In this document: positions 37,825 through 49,886 of the stretch, piece by piece
How positions within the stretch are numbered: the first letter of the stretch is position 1
Layout of the letters: every line of letters begins with the position of its first letter
Assembly (NCBI RefSeq): GCF_017901135.1
Contig: NZ_CP072801.1
Coordinates: forward strand, 372,001 to 436,000
Direction of reading: 5' to 3'
DNA: 64,000 nt
From: Thiothrix litoralis
GTDB taxonomy: Bacteria; Pseudomonadota; Gammaproteobacteria; Thiotrichales; Thiotrichaceae
Position numbers and translations under genes: made by a program
Notes under the pieces: model-generated
The model's input: the letters and a program-made list of their open reading frames with translations, nothing else
What the model was told of the DNA's origin: nothing
Databases searched by the model: none

Positions 37825-38577
37825 ATGAACTATACACCCTTCAAATTTTTCGGTAAAAATTCACGTGGACGGGATTTTGTCGTCGGCGATATTCATGGTT
37901 CTTTCAAAGCACTTGAGCAACTTTTGCAGCGAATCAACTTCAACCCGGACTGCGACCGTGTGTTTTCAGTCGGTGATTTGATCGACCGTGGTGCTGAATC
38001 TCACCGTGTGATTGAGTTTTTGAACTATCCTTGGTTTCATTCGATTATGGGCAACCATGAGCGGATGCTGCTGGACTCGGAATTTAACGAGCAGGTGCTG
38101 GAGAATTGGACTCGCTATAACGGTGGGGCTTGGTGGAAGCAGGTGCCTGAACACATTCGCCCGCGTATCCGCAAAGTGTTGGCGAATCTGCCATTGGCTT
38201 TCGAGGTATCCACGGCAGTAGGGCATATCGGCATTGTCCATGCAGATATTCCTACCGGTATTCCCTGGCATAAATTTATCCGCTTGCTGGATGCTGACCC
38301 GGACATGGAAGAATATGCGTTGTGGTCACGCAACCGCTACAAGCATTTCAAAATGCTTGGGCGGACTGTGCCAGTGGAAGGTATTGATCTGGTGGTGTTT
38401 GGGCATACGCCCGTGAGCAAACCGCTGCATACCGCCAACTTCTACTACATCGACACCGGTGCTTCATTGCTGGATGATAAGGCATTGGGAAAATTGACGC
38501 TGTTGCAGATTCACCCTGTAATGGAGTTGCATCAGTTTGATGTACGGACTGAAAAACGCGAAAGTATCCCTGCTTAA
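37825..38577 (+). CDS. Serine/threonine-type metallophosphatase (lambda PP/PrpA-like)
   Basis: 250 residues. Calcineurin-like phosphoesterase fold with the dimetal signatures GDIHGSF (about 22-28), VGDLIDRGAES and MGNHERML, then IVHADIP and FGHTPV. Close in pattern to the bacteriophage lambda and PrpA/PrpB protein phosphatases. Probably a cytoplasmic Mn2+-dependent phosphatase acting on phosphoproteins; substrate unknown. The 143-bp upstream spacer contains an inverted CTAAC/GTTAG pair just before the start. Confidence 0.88.
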   Translation: MNYTPFKFFGKNSRGRDFVVGDIHGSFKALEQLLQRINFNPDCDRVFSVGDLIDRGAESHRVIEFLNYPWFHSIMGNHERMLLDSEFNEQVLENWTRYNGGAWWKQVPEHIRPRIRKVLANLPLAFEVSTAVGHIGIVHADIPTGIPWHKFIRLLDADPDMEEYALWSRNRYKHFKMLGRTVPVEGIDLVVFGHTPVSKPLHTANFYYIDTGASLLDDKALGKLTLLQIHPVMELHQFDVRTEKRESIPA

Positions 38578-38591
38578 GTCAGCAGGGGCAG

Positions 38592-38619
38592 GTAGGGGCA
38601 AATCATTATTCGCCCCTAC
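38592..38619. terminator. Bidirectional hairpin between the phosphatase gene and iscR
   Basis: GTAGGGGC / GCCCCTAC, 8-bp stem extended through A-C mismatch to AAT/ATT, between convergent genes. The U-run is short on either side. Confidence 0.6.
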
Positions 38620-38625
38620 TGTTTG

Positions 38626-39138
38626 TTAACAAGCCACACCTACTATGGTTGCACCAGCACCAATGGTTGGGCGTGGTGGAAACATGGTAGCAATTCGGCT
38701 GGCTATCGTGTCCTGACGGCGCGACACTTCCCGAATCTCAGGGCGATTGATGAAGCTCGCCAGCGTGAGATTATCCAGAAATTCGTACAAACGCCCGCTC
38801 AAATCTTCCCATAATTGGTGGGTTAAGCACTTTTCGCCGCCATGGCAATCCTTGCTACCTAAGCAACGGGTAACGTCAATGTTCTCATCGACTGCGTTGA
38901 TAATTTCCGCAATACTGATCTGGCTGGACGGGCGGCCTAAACGATAACCACCACCGGGGCCACGCACACCTTCTACCAAACCTTCTTTACGCAATTTTGC
39001 AAAGAGCTGTTCGAGATAGGACAGGGAAATGCCTTGGCATTGTGAAATATCGGCTAGCGTGACGGGACCCTGATGATCATGAATGGCCAGATCCATCATG
39101 GCAGTGACCGCGTATCGACCTTTTGTTGACAGTTTCAT
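38626..39138 (-). CDS. iscR: Fe-S cluster regulator IscR
   Basis: 170 residues. Rrf2-family transcription factor that senses Fe-S status through a [2Fe-2S] cluster. Winged-helix region [18 protein letters not shown] ... [28 protein letters not shown] is followed by the ligands Cys92, Cys98, Cys104 and His107 (RCLGSKDC...KCLTH), at the same numbers as in E. coli. The C-terminus is longer than needed for the core. Unusually, iscS-iscU do not follow: the downstream neighbour is a convergent phosphatase gene, so iscR is a single-gene unit here. A candidate IscR operator lies upstream. Confidence 0.95.
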   Translation of the reverse strand: MKLSTKGRYAVTAMMDLAIHDHQGPVTLADISQCQGISLSYLEQLFAKLRKEGLVEGVRGPGGGYRLGRPSSQISIAEIINAVDENIDVTRCLGSKDCHGGEKCLTHQLWEDLSGRLYEFLDNLTLASFINRPEIREVSRRQDTIASRIATMFPPRPTIGAGATIVGVAC

Positions 39139-39171
39139 GGGTATACTCCTTGGCAGTACGACTGCTTGTTA

Positions 39172-39195
39172 ATTCCCGACTGAATTACTTGGTAT
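39172..39195 (-). promoter_or_regulatory. Candidate IscR type-1 operator upstream of iscR
   Basis: On the minus strand ATACC...CAGTCGGGAAT matches the right half of the E. coli type-1 consensus (YAGTCRRSTAT) at ten of eleven positions and the outer left half (ATASY); the inner left half is poor and one base short. It lies 34 nt before the ATG, as expected for autoregulation. Confidence 0.5.
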
Positions 39196-39306
39196 CTTAA
39201 GTAAACCCAGTGTTCTAGTCAAGAATATTTGCACCTAAAAGTTATACGAAATGTTAACAATAATAGAAGTTGTGTAAAGGCATTGTATGCTTTTTAAGGA
39301 AAAGTT

Positions 39307-39783
39307 CTACAAAAAATTTTCGTTTTCATGGTCGTAAGCGAAGCAATGGCCTTGTCGCCGTAAATAATTTGTCCACTTGTACAGGAATCGGTTCATTCGC
39401 CAGCGACACAGCAGCATGGTGTCGAGTTCCTTGCCCCAGTATTGTACAACCTCATCGGTAAGCCGACAGCGATGGCTAATAACTTCGGCTTGACGTGAAT
39501 CGTGATAGACCCGGATCAGCATGTCAGGGCGGTTATCCTTAGCGCCGCTGTATTCATTGAACAAGTATGTCAGCATCAGCGTGGTGGTGTGGCGTGAATG
39601 TTCAATGACATGGGCAGCTACTGGAATCCCGTTGGCAACCCTCGATACCGAGGCTTCTGGCAATATACGGATGTCACCGCACAACAGACGCAACTGGATA
39701 TAATTTATTTCGTACATTTCCATGAGTGCCGCGAAAGATTTAGGCAGTGGTGAGAAGCTGGTGGGTTGTTCTTTAACTAACAT
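39307..39783 (-). CDS. DUF1249 (YqiB-like) protein
   Basis: 158 residues. Matches the DUF1249/YqiB family: MxEINYIQLRLL near the N-terminus, IEHSRHTTTLMLTYLF, MLIRVYHDSRQAEVIS and the C-terminal RWRMNRFLYKWTNYLRRQGH. Function unknown. Divergent from pgm with about 90 bp between starts. Confidence 0.85.
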   Translation of the reverse strand: MLVKEQPTSFSPLPKSFAALMEMYEINYIQLRLLCGDIRILPEASVSRVANGIPVAAHVIEHSRHTTTLMLTYLFNEYSGAKDNRPDMLIRVYHDSRQAEVISHRCRLTDEVVQYWGKELDTMLLCRWRMNRFLYKWTNYLRRQGHCFAYDHENENFL

Positions 39784-39847
39784 AAATCCATAATGGGTTG
39801 GTAATGTGTGCGGCTGCCATGCTGTGCAGAAAGAACCTTGATCCTAA

Positions 39848-42638
<2,791 letters not shown>

Positions 42639-42639
42639 A

Positions 42640-43680
42640 TCATTCAACCGTAATCAGGGCAGCGCCTGCCACCGGTTCGCGCAGGTAGCCAATGGCTTGT
42701 AAATCCAGCCCCGCATCACGACAGATCATCAGGAAATCAGCCTCACCCGCTGGGTCAACCGCCACGAGCAAGCCGCCGCTGGTTTGCGGGTCACAGATGA
42801 TTTGCCGCTGGCGTTCTGTCATGTCGCCCAGCGCATAGCCGTAGCTGTCGAAATTGCGTTGTGCGCCGCCGGGTGAGCAATTCAGTTCCAGATATTGCGG
42901 GATGTGTGGCAATACAGGCACTTGCGCGAATTGGATCACCGCTTGCAAGTGGCTGCCTTCGCACATTTCGCGTAAATGCCCACCGAGGCCAAAGCCGGTC
43001 ACGTCGGTCAAGGCGGTGACGCTGGCCATTTCACCGAATTGCGCCCCGATGGTATTCATGCGGCACATGGTGTCGATGGCAAGATTAGTGTGTTCCGGCA
43101 ACAAGACTTTACGCTTTTGAGCGGTGGTGAGAATACCGATACCAAGGGGTTTGGTGAGATACAGCTTGCAACCAGCGGTGGCAGTGCTGTTTTGTTTGAG
43201 GTGACGGGTCTGGACAATGCCGGTGACAGCCAGCCCGAAAATGGGTTCTGGGGCGTCGATGCTGTGTCCGCCTGCGAGTGGAATACCGGCATCCTGACAA
43301 GCTTTACGCCCGCCTTCGACCACTTCACGCCCGATTTCTGGTGGCAGTTTGTCGAGTGGCCAGCCGAAAATCGCAATCGCCATGATGGGTTTGCCGCCCA
43401 TGGCGTACACATCGCTGATGGCGTTGGTGGCGGCAATCCGCCCGAAAGTGAACGGGTCATCGACGATCGGCATGAAAAAATCGGTGGTGCTGATGACCGC
43501 CGTGCCATTGCCCAGATCGTAAACGGCAGCATCATCGCGGGAACTGTTGCCGACTAACAGGGCATCGCACACATCCGGCGGCAGTTGGCTGTGCAGGATG
43601 ACATCGAGGACGGCGGGGGAAATCTTGCAGCCACAACCGGAGCCGTGGCTGTATTCGGTCATGCGGATGGGGGTATCCAT
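42640..43680 (-). CDS. selD: Selenide, water dikinase (selenophosphate synthetase)
   Basis: 346 residues. Makes selenophosphate from selenide and ATP. The N-terminus [12 protein letters not shown] contains the catalytic pair Cys16 and Lys19 (equivalent to E. coli Cys17, Lys20), so this is the cysteine rather than selenocysteine form. Also [47 protein letters not shown] 43680 is chosen over a TTG three codons upstream; AAGGA lies about 10 nt before it. No selA or selB is in the window, so selenouridine may be its only use here (inference). Confidence 0.97.
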   Translation of the reverse strand: MDTPIRMTEYSHGSGCGCKISPAVLDVILHSQLPPDVCDALLVGNSSRDDAAVYDLGNGTAVISTTDFFMPIVDDPFTFGRIAATNAISDVYAMGGKPIMAIAIFGWPLDKLPPEIGREVVEGGRKACQDAGIPLAGGHSIDAPEPIFGLAVTGIVQTRHLKQNSTATAGCKLYLTKPLGIGILTTAQKRKVLLPEHTNLAIDTMCRMNTIGAQFGEMASVTALTDVTGFGLGGHLREMCEGSHLQAVIQFAQVPVLPHIPQYLELNCSPGGAQRNFDSYGYALGDMTERQRQIICDPQTSGGLLVAVDPAGEADFLMICRDAGLDLQAIGYLREPVAGAALITVE

Positions 43681-43720
43681 GCGGGGCAATCCTTGTTGGG
43701 GGAAAGCTCCTGATGATACA

Positions 43721-44704
43721 TCAGACCCCTTGACCCGTCAGCACGATGCGCACGGTATCGAGCAGAATCCGCACATCCATCCAGAAATTCTGGTGTTTGA
43801 TGTAGTAAATGTCATGGCGGTGCTTATGCATGGCGTCTTCCACAGAAGCGCCATAGGTATAGCGTACCTGTGCCAGACCGGTCACGCCCGGTTTGACCGT
43901 GTGGCGGAAACGGTAGAAAGGAATCTGTTTTTCCAAATCGTGGATAAACACTTCGCGTTCCGGGCGTGGGCCAACGATGGACATTTCGCCTTTCAGCACA
44001 TTGAGCAGTTGTGGCAATTCATCAATGCGGGTTTTGCGGATGAAATTACCTACCCGTGTAATGCGGCTGTCATTTTTGGATGCCCAACGTGCTCCGTCTT
44101 TTTCAGCATCCACACACATGGAGCGGAATTTGAAAATGCTGAATTCCTGATTGAACAGGCCAGTGCGGCGTTGCTGAAAAAAGACTGGTCCCGGTGATTC
44201 CAGTTTGATGGCAAGTGCGGTGAGCAACCAGATGGGTAAGGACAGGGTTAGCAGTAGCAGAGACATACCCACGTCCAGCAGGCGTTTCTGCCACTGGTAG
44301 GGGGCTGGTGTCCGTTGCCGCTGGCTATTTTCCAGCAAATAATCGGCGTGTAGCAGTTCGGTTTCGACAAAGTTGAGGCGCTTGTCCAAATGATCGAGAA
44401 GTGCTTCTACCCGTGCACCTGCACTGGCAGCATTCACCAAAAAGTTGAGTTGTGTGTCATCCAGATCAGAAATTTTGCAGAAACACAGGGTTTTATCGCG
44501 GTAGTCGCGGATGCCGTAATGATTCACGATATGAGGAATATTGTTGCGTTTCAGTACCTCAGCAATGGATGCCACATCATTTTCAGGTGTGTACACATAC
44601 AGCAGGTTGGTGCTGTTTGCTTGAGCTTTAGGTGAATAGCTGGAGCTTCCTTCCAAAGGAAAAACGTCTGTTGTCAAACGGAATGCGAGGCTGTTATCTG
44701 ACAT
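43721..44704 (-). CDS. Polyprenyl-phosphate sugar-1-phosphate transferase (WcaJ-like)
   Basis: 327 residues. N-terminal part (1-140) is soluble and unrecognised; a hydrophobic helix at about 155-180 leads into the bacterial sugar transferase domain (PF02397): [80 protein letters not shown]. Such enzymes start exopolysaccharide or O-unit assembly on undecaprenyl phosphate at the inner membrane. No other polysaccharide genes are nearby. ATG 44704 has a GGAG site; a longer frame to 44833 has none. Confidence 0.87.
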   Translation of the reverse strand: MSDNSLAFRLTTDVFPLEGSSSYSPKAQANSTNLLYVYTPENDVASIAEVLKRNNIPHIVNHYGIRDYRDKTLCFCKISDLDDTQLNFLVNAASAGARVEALLDHLDKRLNFVETELLHADYLLENSQRQRTPAPYQWQKRLLDVGMSLLLLTLSLPIWLLTALAIKLESPGPVFFQQRRTGLFNQEFSIFKFRSMCVDAEKDGARWASKNDSRITRVGNFIRKTRIDELPQLLNVLKGEMSIVGPRPEREVFIHDLEKQIPFYRFRHTVKPGVTGLAQVRYTYGASVEDAMHKHRHDIYYIKHQNFWMDVRILLDTVRIVLTGQGV

Positions 44705-44891
44705 AGTGTTTGCTCCACAAAGACCTTGTGTGAAATTTATTCCCCACAGGTCATTATTTTTAATATTGGGTTGCAAAAGTTTGTTATTGCTTGATAACAC
44801 TATGCGACTGACGTGAGAGAGCCTCAACGCCACGGCTTACGACCGACGCTATTTAGCTGATGAAGTGTTTAATCAGGAAAAATAATGGGGA

Positions 44892-46112
44892 TTAATGCAT
44901 GATTTGTGACATGCCGCCCATGACCGGGAGCATGATGGAAAGGACAATCAGGGTGACAATGCCGCCCATGACCAGGATTAAACCGGGTTCGAGCAGGCTG
45001 AGCATGGTGGAAATTTTCGCTTGAACTTCGCGTTCTTGCTGGATGGCGGCACGTTCCAGCATTTCATCGAGTTTACCGCTGCCTTCGCCGCTGGCAATCA
45101 GGTAAACCATCATCGGCGGGAAGTAGCCGGAACGTTCCAGCGCTTTGTGGATGGGCATCCCTTCACGGACTTTTTCGGCAGATTCCAGTACCGATTCGCG
45201 CATGGGGATATTGATGACGACTTCAGCGGAAATTTTCATGGCATCGAGTACGGTGACGCCGCTGCTGCTGAGGATGCTGAAAGTGCGAGCAAAGTTTTCG
45301 GTATTAATGCCGCGAGCGATGCGCCCAACGATGGGCAGGCGTAGTACCAGCTTGTGGTAACGGCGTTTCCAGAGGGGGCGTTGTAAGAGCCAGACGATAC
45401 CCGCAATCAACAGGATAATGCCGATCAGCAAGGTCAGGCCGTGGTTTTGCAGGAATTCGCTGGCAGCAATCAACATGCGGGTCAGCAGCGGCAGCTCAAT
45501 GTCGAGCGTGGCAAAGGCTTCCACCACCTTGGGGACGACGAAGCGCAACAGGGCAGAGACCACCCCGATAGCCACCAGCAGCAAGATCATCGGGTAAGCC
45601 AGTGCAGCGGTGACTTTTTGCTGGTTGTGTTGGCGGTTTTCGGTGTAATCCGCCAGCCGTTCCAATACTTCGGACAAATGCCCGGATTGTTCACCCGCGC
45701 CGACGGTGGCGCGGTACAGCACCGGGAATGCACTGGGAAACTGCCCCAGCGAGCCTGCGAGTGTATGGCCTTCCATCACCCGTGAGCGGATGGCGGAGAA
45801 AATGCGCCGTGAGGAATTGCGTTCGGTTTGGCGTACCACCGCGCCGAGGGCTTCTTCAATCGGCGAACCGGCGCGTACCAGCGTTGCCAATTGGCGGGTC
45901 ATCAGCGCAAGGTCTGCCGGGTTCAAGCGCCCGCCGCCGAAGAGTGAGCGGCTTTCGGACTTTTTTTGCTTTTGGGCGACTTCGTTGATTTCCAGCGGGA
46001 TCAGGTCGCCGTTGCGTAACAGTTGCCTGACCTGACGCGGGGTATCCGCTTCCATAATGCCGCGTTCTTCTTTTCCGGCAGCATTGAGGGCAAGGTATTC
46101 AAACGCTGGCAC
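44892..46112 (-). CDS. gspF: Type II secretion inner-membrane platform protein GspF
   Basis: 406 residues. Two T2SSF domains (about 70-190 and 272-395) with three membrane helices; N-terminal MPAFEYLALNAAGKEERGIMEAD, LALMTRQLATLVRAGSPIEEAL, FARTFSILSSSGVTVLDAM, and the C-terminal LLEPGLILVMGGIVTLIVLSIMLP. It anchors the assembly ATPase under the pseudopilus. Last gene of gspD-E-F, two bases after gspE. Confidence 0.96.
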   Translation of the reverse strand: MPAFEYLALNAAGKEERGIMEADTPRQVRQLLRNGDLIPLEINEVAQKQKKSESRSLFGGGRLNPADLALMTRQLATLVRAGSPIEEALGAVVRQTERNSSRRIFSAIRSRVMEGHTLAGSLGQFPSAFPVLYRATVGAGEQSGHLSEVLERLADYTENRQHNQQKVTAALAYPMILLLVAIGVVSALLRFVVPKVVEAFATLDIELPLLTRMLIAASEFLQNHGLTLLIGIILLIAGIVWLLQRPLWKRRYHKLVLRLPIVGRIARGINTENFARTFSILSSSGVTVLDAMKISAEVVINIPMRESVLESAEKVREGMPIHKALERSGYFPPMMVYLIASGEGSGKLDEMLERAAIQQEREVQAKISTMLSLLEPGLILVMGGIVTLIVLSIMLPVMGGMSQIMH

Positions 46113-46114
46113 GG

Positions 46115-47629
46115 TTAGGCATCCTCACGGGTGACGCGCAGCACTTCATCCAGTGAGGTGCGGCCTTCCAGCACCAGACGGATACCGTCTTCGCGGATGC
46201 TGGGGCTGTGTTGGCGGGCGTAGGCTTCCAGTTGCATTTCGCTTTTATGGTCGTGGATCATCTGGCGCAGGCCATCATCCAGCGCCACCAGCTCGTAAAT
46301 GCCGAGACGCCCGACAAAGCCCCGGTGGTTACAGGCGGGGCAGCCTACTGGCTTGTAAAGGATGGGCGGGGGAGAGCGATTGTCTGCCCGCAGGATTTTC
46401 ATTTCACCATCATCGGCCGTGGCGGGGTGTTTGCATTCCGGGCAGAGCAGGCGTACCAGACGTTGCGCGACAACACCCAGCAAGCTGGAGGCGAGCAGGT
46501 AAGGTTCCACGCCCATGTCCTGCAAGCGGGTAACAGCGCCCACGGCAGTATTGGTATGCAGGGTGGAAAACACCAAGTGCCCCGTCAAACTGGCTTGCAC
46601 GGCGATTTCAGCAGTTTCCAGGTCGCGGATTTCACCGACCATTACCACGTCCGGGTCTTGGCGTAAAATGGCACGCAAGCCACGTGCAAAGGTCATGTCG
46701 ACTTTGGCATTCACTTGGGTTTGCCCGATACCGTCGATGTAGTATTCGATCGGGTCTTCCACGGTGAGAATATTGCGGCGCTGGTCGTTCAAATGGGTGA
46801 GGCCAGCGTACAGCGTGGTGGTTTTCCCCGAACCTGTCGGGCCTGTGACCAGAATAATGCCGTGCGGCTTTTCGATCAGCAGTTGCAGGCGGTCGTAAAT
46901 TTTCGGGTCCATGCCCAAATGCGACAGATTCAAGCGTCCGGCTTGTTTATCCAGCAAACGCAACACCACCCGTTCGGTGTGACCGGAGGGCAGGGTGGAT
47001 ACCCGCACGTCGACCCCGCGCCCGGCGACGCGCAGGGAAATGCGTCCGTCTTGCGGCAGGCGTTTTTCGGCAATGTCCAGCCGCGCCATGACCTTGATGC
47101 GCGAAATGATCACCGGGGCAAGTTTGCGCGGTGGCTCAATGATTTCACGCAAGATACCGTCGACCCGCATCCGCACCGACATACGGGTTTCAAAGGTTTC
47201 GATGTGGATGTCGGATGCGCTTTCCTTGACGGCCTGCGTCAACAGCGCATTGATCAGACGGATAATGGGGGCATCGTCTTCGGATTCCAGCAAGTCTTCC
47301 GGCTCGGGCAGGGAACCGGCAATGTCCTGCAAATCGGCATCGTCGCCGATGTCCTGCATCATGGATGCACCCACCTGACTGCGGTCATAGTGCGCTGCCA
47401 ACAGGCGGTCAAAGGTTGCGTTATCCACCGACTGGAACTGTAAGGCGGCACCACTGAGGCGTTGCACTTCTGCCAAGGCCAAGGGTGTGACCCCGGTACG
47501 GCACAATACCTGCGGATGTTGCCCGCTGGTTTGCAGCAAGACACCGTGGCGTTTGGCAAAGCTGTAAGGCAGGCTCAGTGGTGCTACCACGGCTTCTTCC
47601 GGGAGGGCTAGTGCATCCTTGCTACTCAT
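46115..47629 (-). CDS. gspE: Type II secretion ATPase GspE
   Basis: 504 residues. Cytoplasmic hexameric ATPase that drives pseudopilus assembly. N1E domain, then Walker A GPTGSGKTTTLY (263-274), Asp box VEDPIEYYIDGIGQTQVN, Walker B DPDVVMVGEIRDLETAEIA, His box STLHTNTAVGAVTRL, and the zinc motif CPECKHPA...CPACNHRG typical of GspE. Start ATG overlaps the gspD stop by 4 nt (ATGA). Confidence 0.97.
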   Translation of the reverse strand: MSSKDALALPEEAVVAPLSLPYSFAKRHGVLLQTSGQHPQVLCRTGVTPLALAEVQRLSGAALQFQSVDNATFDRLLAAHYDRSQVGASMMQDIGDDADLQDIAGSLPEPEDLLESEDDAPIIRLINALLTQAVKESASDIHIETFETRMSVRMRVDGILREIIEPPRKLAPVIISRIKVMARLDIAEKRLPQDGRISLRVAGRGVDVRVSTLPSGHTERVVLRLLDKQAGRLNLSHLGMDPKIYDRLQLLIEKPHGIILVTGPTGSGKTTTLYAGLTHLNDQRRNILTVEDPIEYYIDGIGQTQVNAKVDMTFARGLRAILRQDPDVVMVGEIRDLETAEIAVQASLTGHLVFSTLHTNTAVGAVTRLQDMGVEPYLLASSLLGVVAQRLVRLLCPECKHPATADDGEMKILRADNRSPPPILYKPVGCPACNHRGFVGRLGIYELVALDDGLRQMIHDHKSEMQLEAYARQHSPSIREDGIRLVLEGRTSLDEVLRVTREDA

Positions 47630-49701
47630 AAAATCCCATTACAGAAGGGGTCTGCCTTGTTGCATTTACTTTGTACAGCCTTTTTTACAGGCTGTTTTAC
47701 TGGCGGTGCTGGCGGGTTATGCAAGCTGTCGGCTGTGCCATTGGTGACGCGGCTCATGTCCGGTGGCAGGGTGGAAGGGCCTTCGGATAAGCGCCCGCCG
47801 CGTTGCAATATCTTGCTGCGCTGCTGCTGCTGTTGCATGGTCTGGTATTTCTGGCGAGTGTAGGCGTCGGCTGATTTGCCATCCGGCAAAATGATCGGGT
47901 GAATGAATACCATCAGGTTGTTTTTGGTTTTGTTGGTGGTGTTGTTGCGGAACACGCTGCCAATAATCGGGATGTCGCCCAGCAACGGCACCTTGCTTTC
48001 GGAATCCCGGTAGTTGTCTTCGATCAAGCCACCTAACACCAGAATCTGACCATCTTCTACCATCACATTGGTGCTGATTTTACGCTTGTTGGTGATCAAG
48101 TCAGCCGCCCCCGTACTGCTGGAGGCGACATTGGATGTTTCCTGATCAATTTTTAGGTTTACGGTATTGCCCCGGTTGATTTGTGGGGTGATTTTGAAGG
48201 TCAGGCCGACATCCTTGCGCTCAATGGTGGTGAAGGGGTTGGTGGTGTCGTTGGCAGCACTGGTTGATTGACCTGTAATGAAGGGCACTTCCTGACCGAC
48301 CGTGATTTCGGCTTCCTCATTATCCAGTGTTACCAAGGTTGGGGTGGAAAGGATATTGGTGGCGGCATCGCCTTTCAGGGCATCTACAATGACACCGAAA
48401 CTGTCATTTCCGCCACCCAGCAACAAGCCGTTGGGAATGGTGGGGATGGAGCTGGCGGAGATGCTGCCATATAGCCCTGCCAGCGTACTCAGGCCGGTGC
48501 CAAAGTTGCTATAGCCCGCCCCGCTGCTGCCGTTGGCGAGCAAGGCTGCGCCCAGTTGGTTGGAAAGGTCGGTAGACACTTCGGCAATGACGGCTTCAAC
48601 CATGACTTGGGCGCGGCGGCGGTCAAGTTGGTTGATGACGGCAATCATGTTTTTCTGCAAAGTGGGTGGGCCGCTGATAATGATGGAGTTGCTGCTTTTA
48701 TCGGCTAATACTTTAATATCTGTAGAGCTGCTGCCTTGAGATGCGCCAGCGCCAGCGACACCCACTGCCGCCCCGGTGGAGTCGTAGCTGCCTGCGCTGT
48801 AGCGTTGCAGGTTAGGGGCAACGCCATTGAGGACACTTACCACGTCTTCCGCTTTGGCGTAGCGGAGCTGGATGACTCGGGTATCACCTTCGATAGCGCG
48901 TTTGACATCCAGTTTGGTAATGGCGCTTTTCATGCGTTCACGGGTTTGTTTGTCACCAGAAATCAGCACACTGTTGGTGCGTTCGTCGGCGGATACTTTG
49001 CCGCTGGTGGACATGGCCACGCTACCTGCTGCGCCTGCCCCGCCTGCCATCAAGCCTTGCAGGGTAGAGGCAACTTGTGAAGCAACCGCGTAATCCAGCG
49101 GAACCAGTTCAAAGTCTTCGTTGTTGGGTTTATCAATATTGCTGATGACATCCAGCAGGCGCTCCACGTTTTGCGCTTTGCCCTTGATAACCAAGGAATT
49201 GCTGGCTTGATTGGGCAGGATACTGGTTTCACCTTGCCCGCTTAAGGGCATCAGGGTCTGGATCGCGGTATTGACCGGGATGTAATCCAGATTAACAACC
49301 TGGGTAATGGTTGCATCGGAATCGCTTTCCCGTGCATCAGCTACCAGTGGGGCAACGTTGCCGCGAGCCTTGCCAACCGGGACAATTTTGATCAGGTTGC
49401 CGGATTCCACCGCTTCGTAACCGTGCACCTGCAACACTGAGAGGAAGGCTTCATACAGGCCATCCTTATCCAGGCCGCGCCCAGAAATGAAGGTCACTTT
49501 GCCGCGCACTTGTTGGTCGACGATGAAGTTTTTCCCGGTCGATTTGGCTACGATGTCAATTAACTGACGAATTTCGGTGTCTTGCAAATTGATGCGGGTT
49601 GCATCTTCAGCCCGCAAGCCCGCAGAGGTTGTCAGCAGCCACAGTGAGCAAGCAATAGCACTGGTGGTCAGCAAGGATTTGAGATTGTTATGCGATTTCA
49701 T
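47626..49701 (-). CDS. gspD: Type II secretion outer-membrane secretin GspD
   Basis: 691 residues. Signal peptide ends near residue 31 (AGLRA). Four N-domains: INLQDTEIRQLIDIVAKSTGKNFIVD, then three repeats with the pattern VxxLDxxxxQVMVEAVIAEV and SLVIKGKAQNVERLLDVI; a glycine-rich insert precedes the secretin domain (ILSTPTLVTLDNEEAEITVGQEVPFITGQ, VEDGQILVLGGLIEDN, VPLLGDIPIIGSVFR). The C-terminal about 75 residues are basic and proline-rich, ending in a Cys pair (SKCNKADPFCNGIL). It forms the pore through which folded proteins leave. gspC and gspG-N are not adjacent. Confidence 0.97.
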   Translation of the reverse strand: MKSHNNLKSLLTTSAIACSLWLLTTSAGLRAEDATRINLQDTEIRQLIDIVAKSTGKNFIVDQQVRGKVTFISGRGLDKDGLYEAFLSVLQVHGYEAVESGNLIKIVPVGKARGNVAPLVADARESDSDATITQVVNLDYIPVNTAIQTLMPLSGQGETSILPNQASNSLVIKGKAQNVERLLDVISNIDKPNNEDFELVPLDYAVASQVASTLQGLMAGGAGAAGSVAMSTSGKVSADERTNSVLISGDKQTRERMKSAITKLDVKRAIEGDTRVIQLRYAKAEDVVSVLNGVAPNLQRYSAGSYDSTGAAVGVAGAGASQGSSSTDIKVLADKSSNSIIISGPPTLQKNMIAVINQLDRRRAQVMVEAVIAEVSTDLSNQLGAALLANGSSGAGYSNFGTGLSTLAGLYGSISASSIPTIPNGLLLGGGNDSFGVIVDALKGDAATNILSTPTLVTLDNEEAEITVGQEVPFITGQSTSAANDTTNPFTTIERKDVGLTFKITPQINRGNTVNLKIDQETSNVASSSTGAADLITNKRKISTNVMVEDGQILVLGGLIEDNYRDSESKVPLLGDIPIIGSVFRNNTTNKTKNNLMVFIHPIILPDGKSADAYTRQKYQTMQQQQQRSKILQRGGRLSEGPSTLPPDMSRVTNGTADSLHNPPAPPVKQPVKKAVQSKCNKADPFCNGIL

Positions 49702-49886
49702 GAAAAACCTGTTATCTGTTTCATTGTCGGCTGGGTCAGCGCAGGCAATAGTTGTGCGTGATGATGCATTAGATAATTTAGAATATCCAGCGTATTTAGA
49801 GCGATGGTAATGTCCAGATGTTCCACAAGTCGCCTTTCAGTGTTTATACTACAGCGGTTTTTTAGCTTTGTGAGAAGGTTTCCAGC

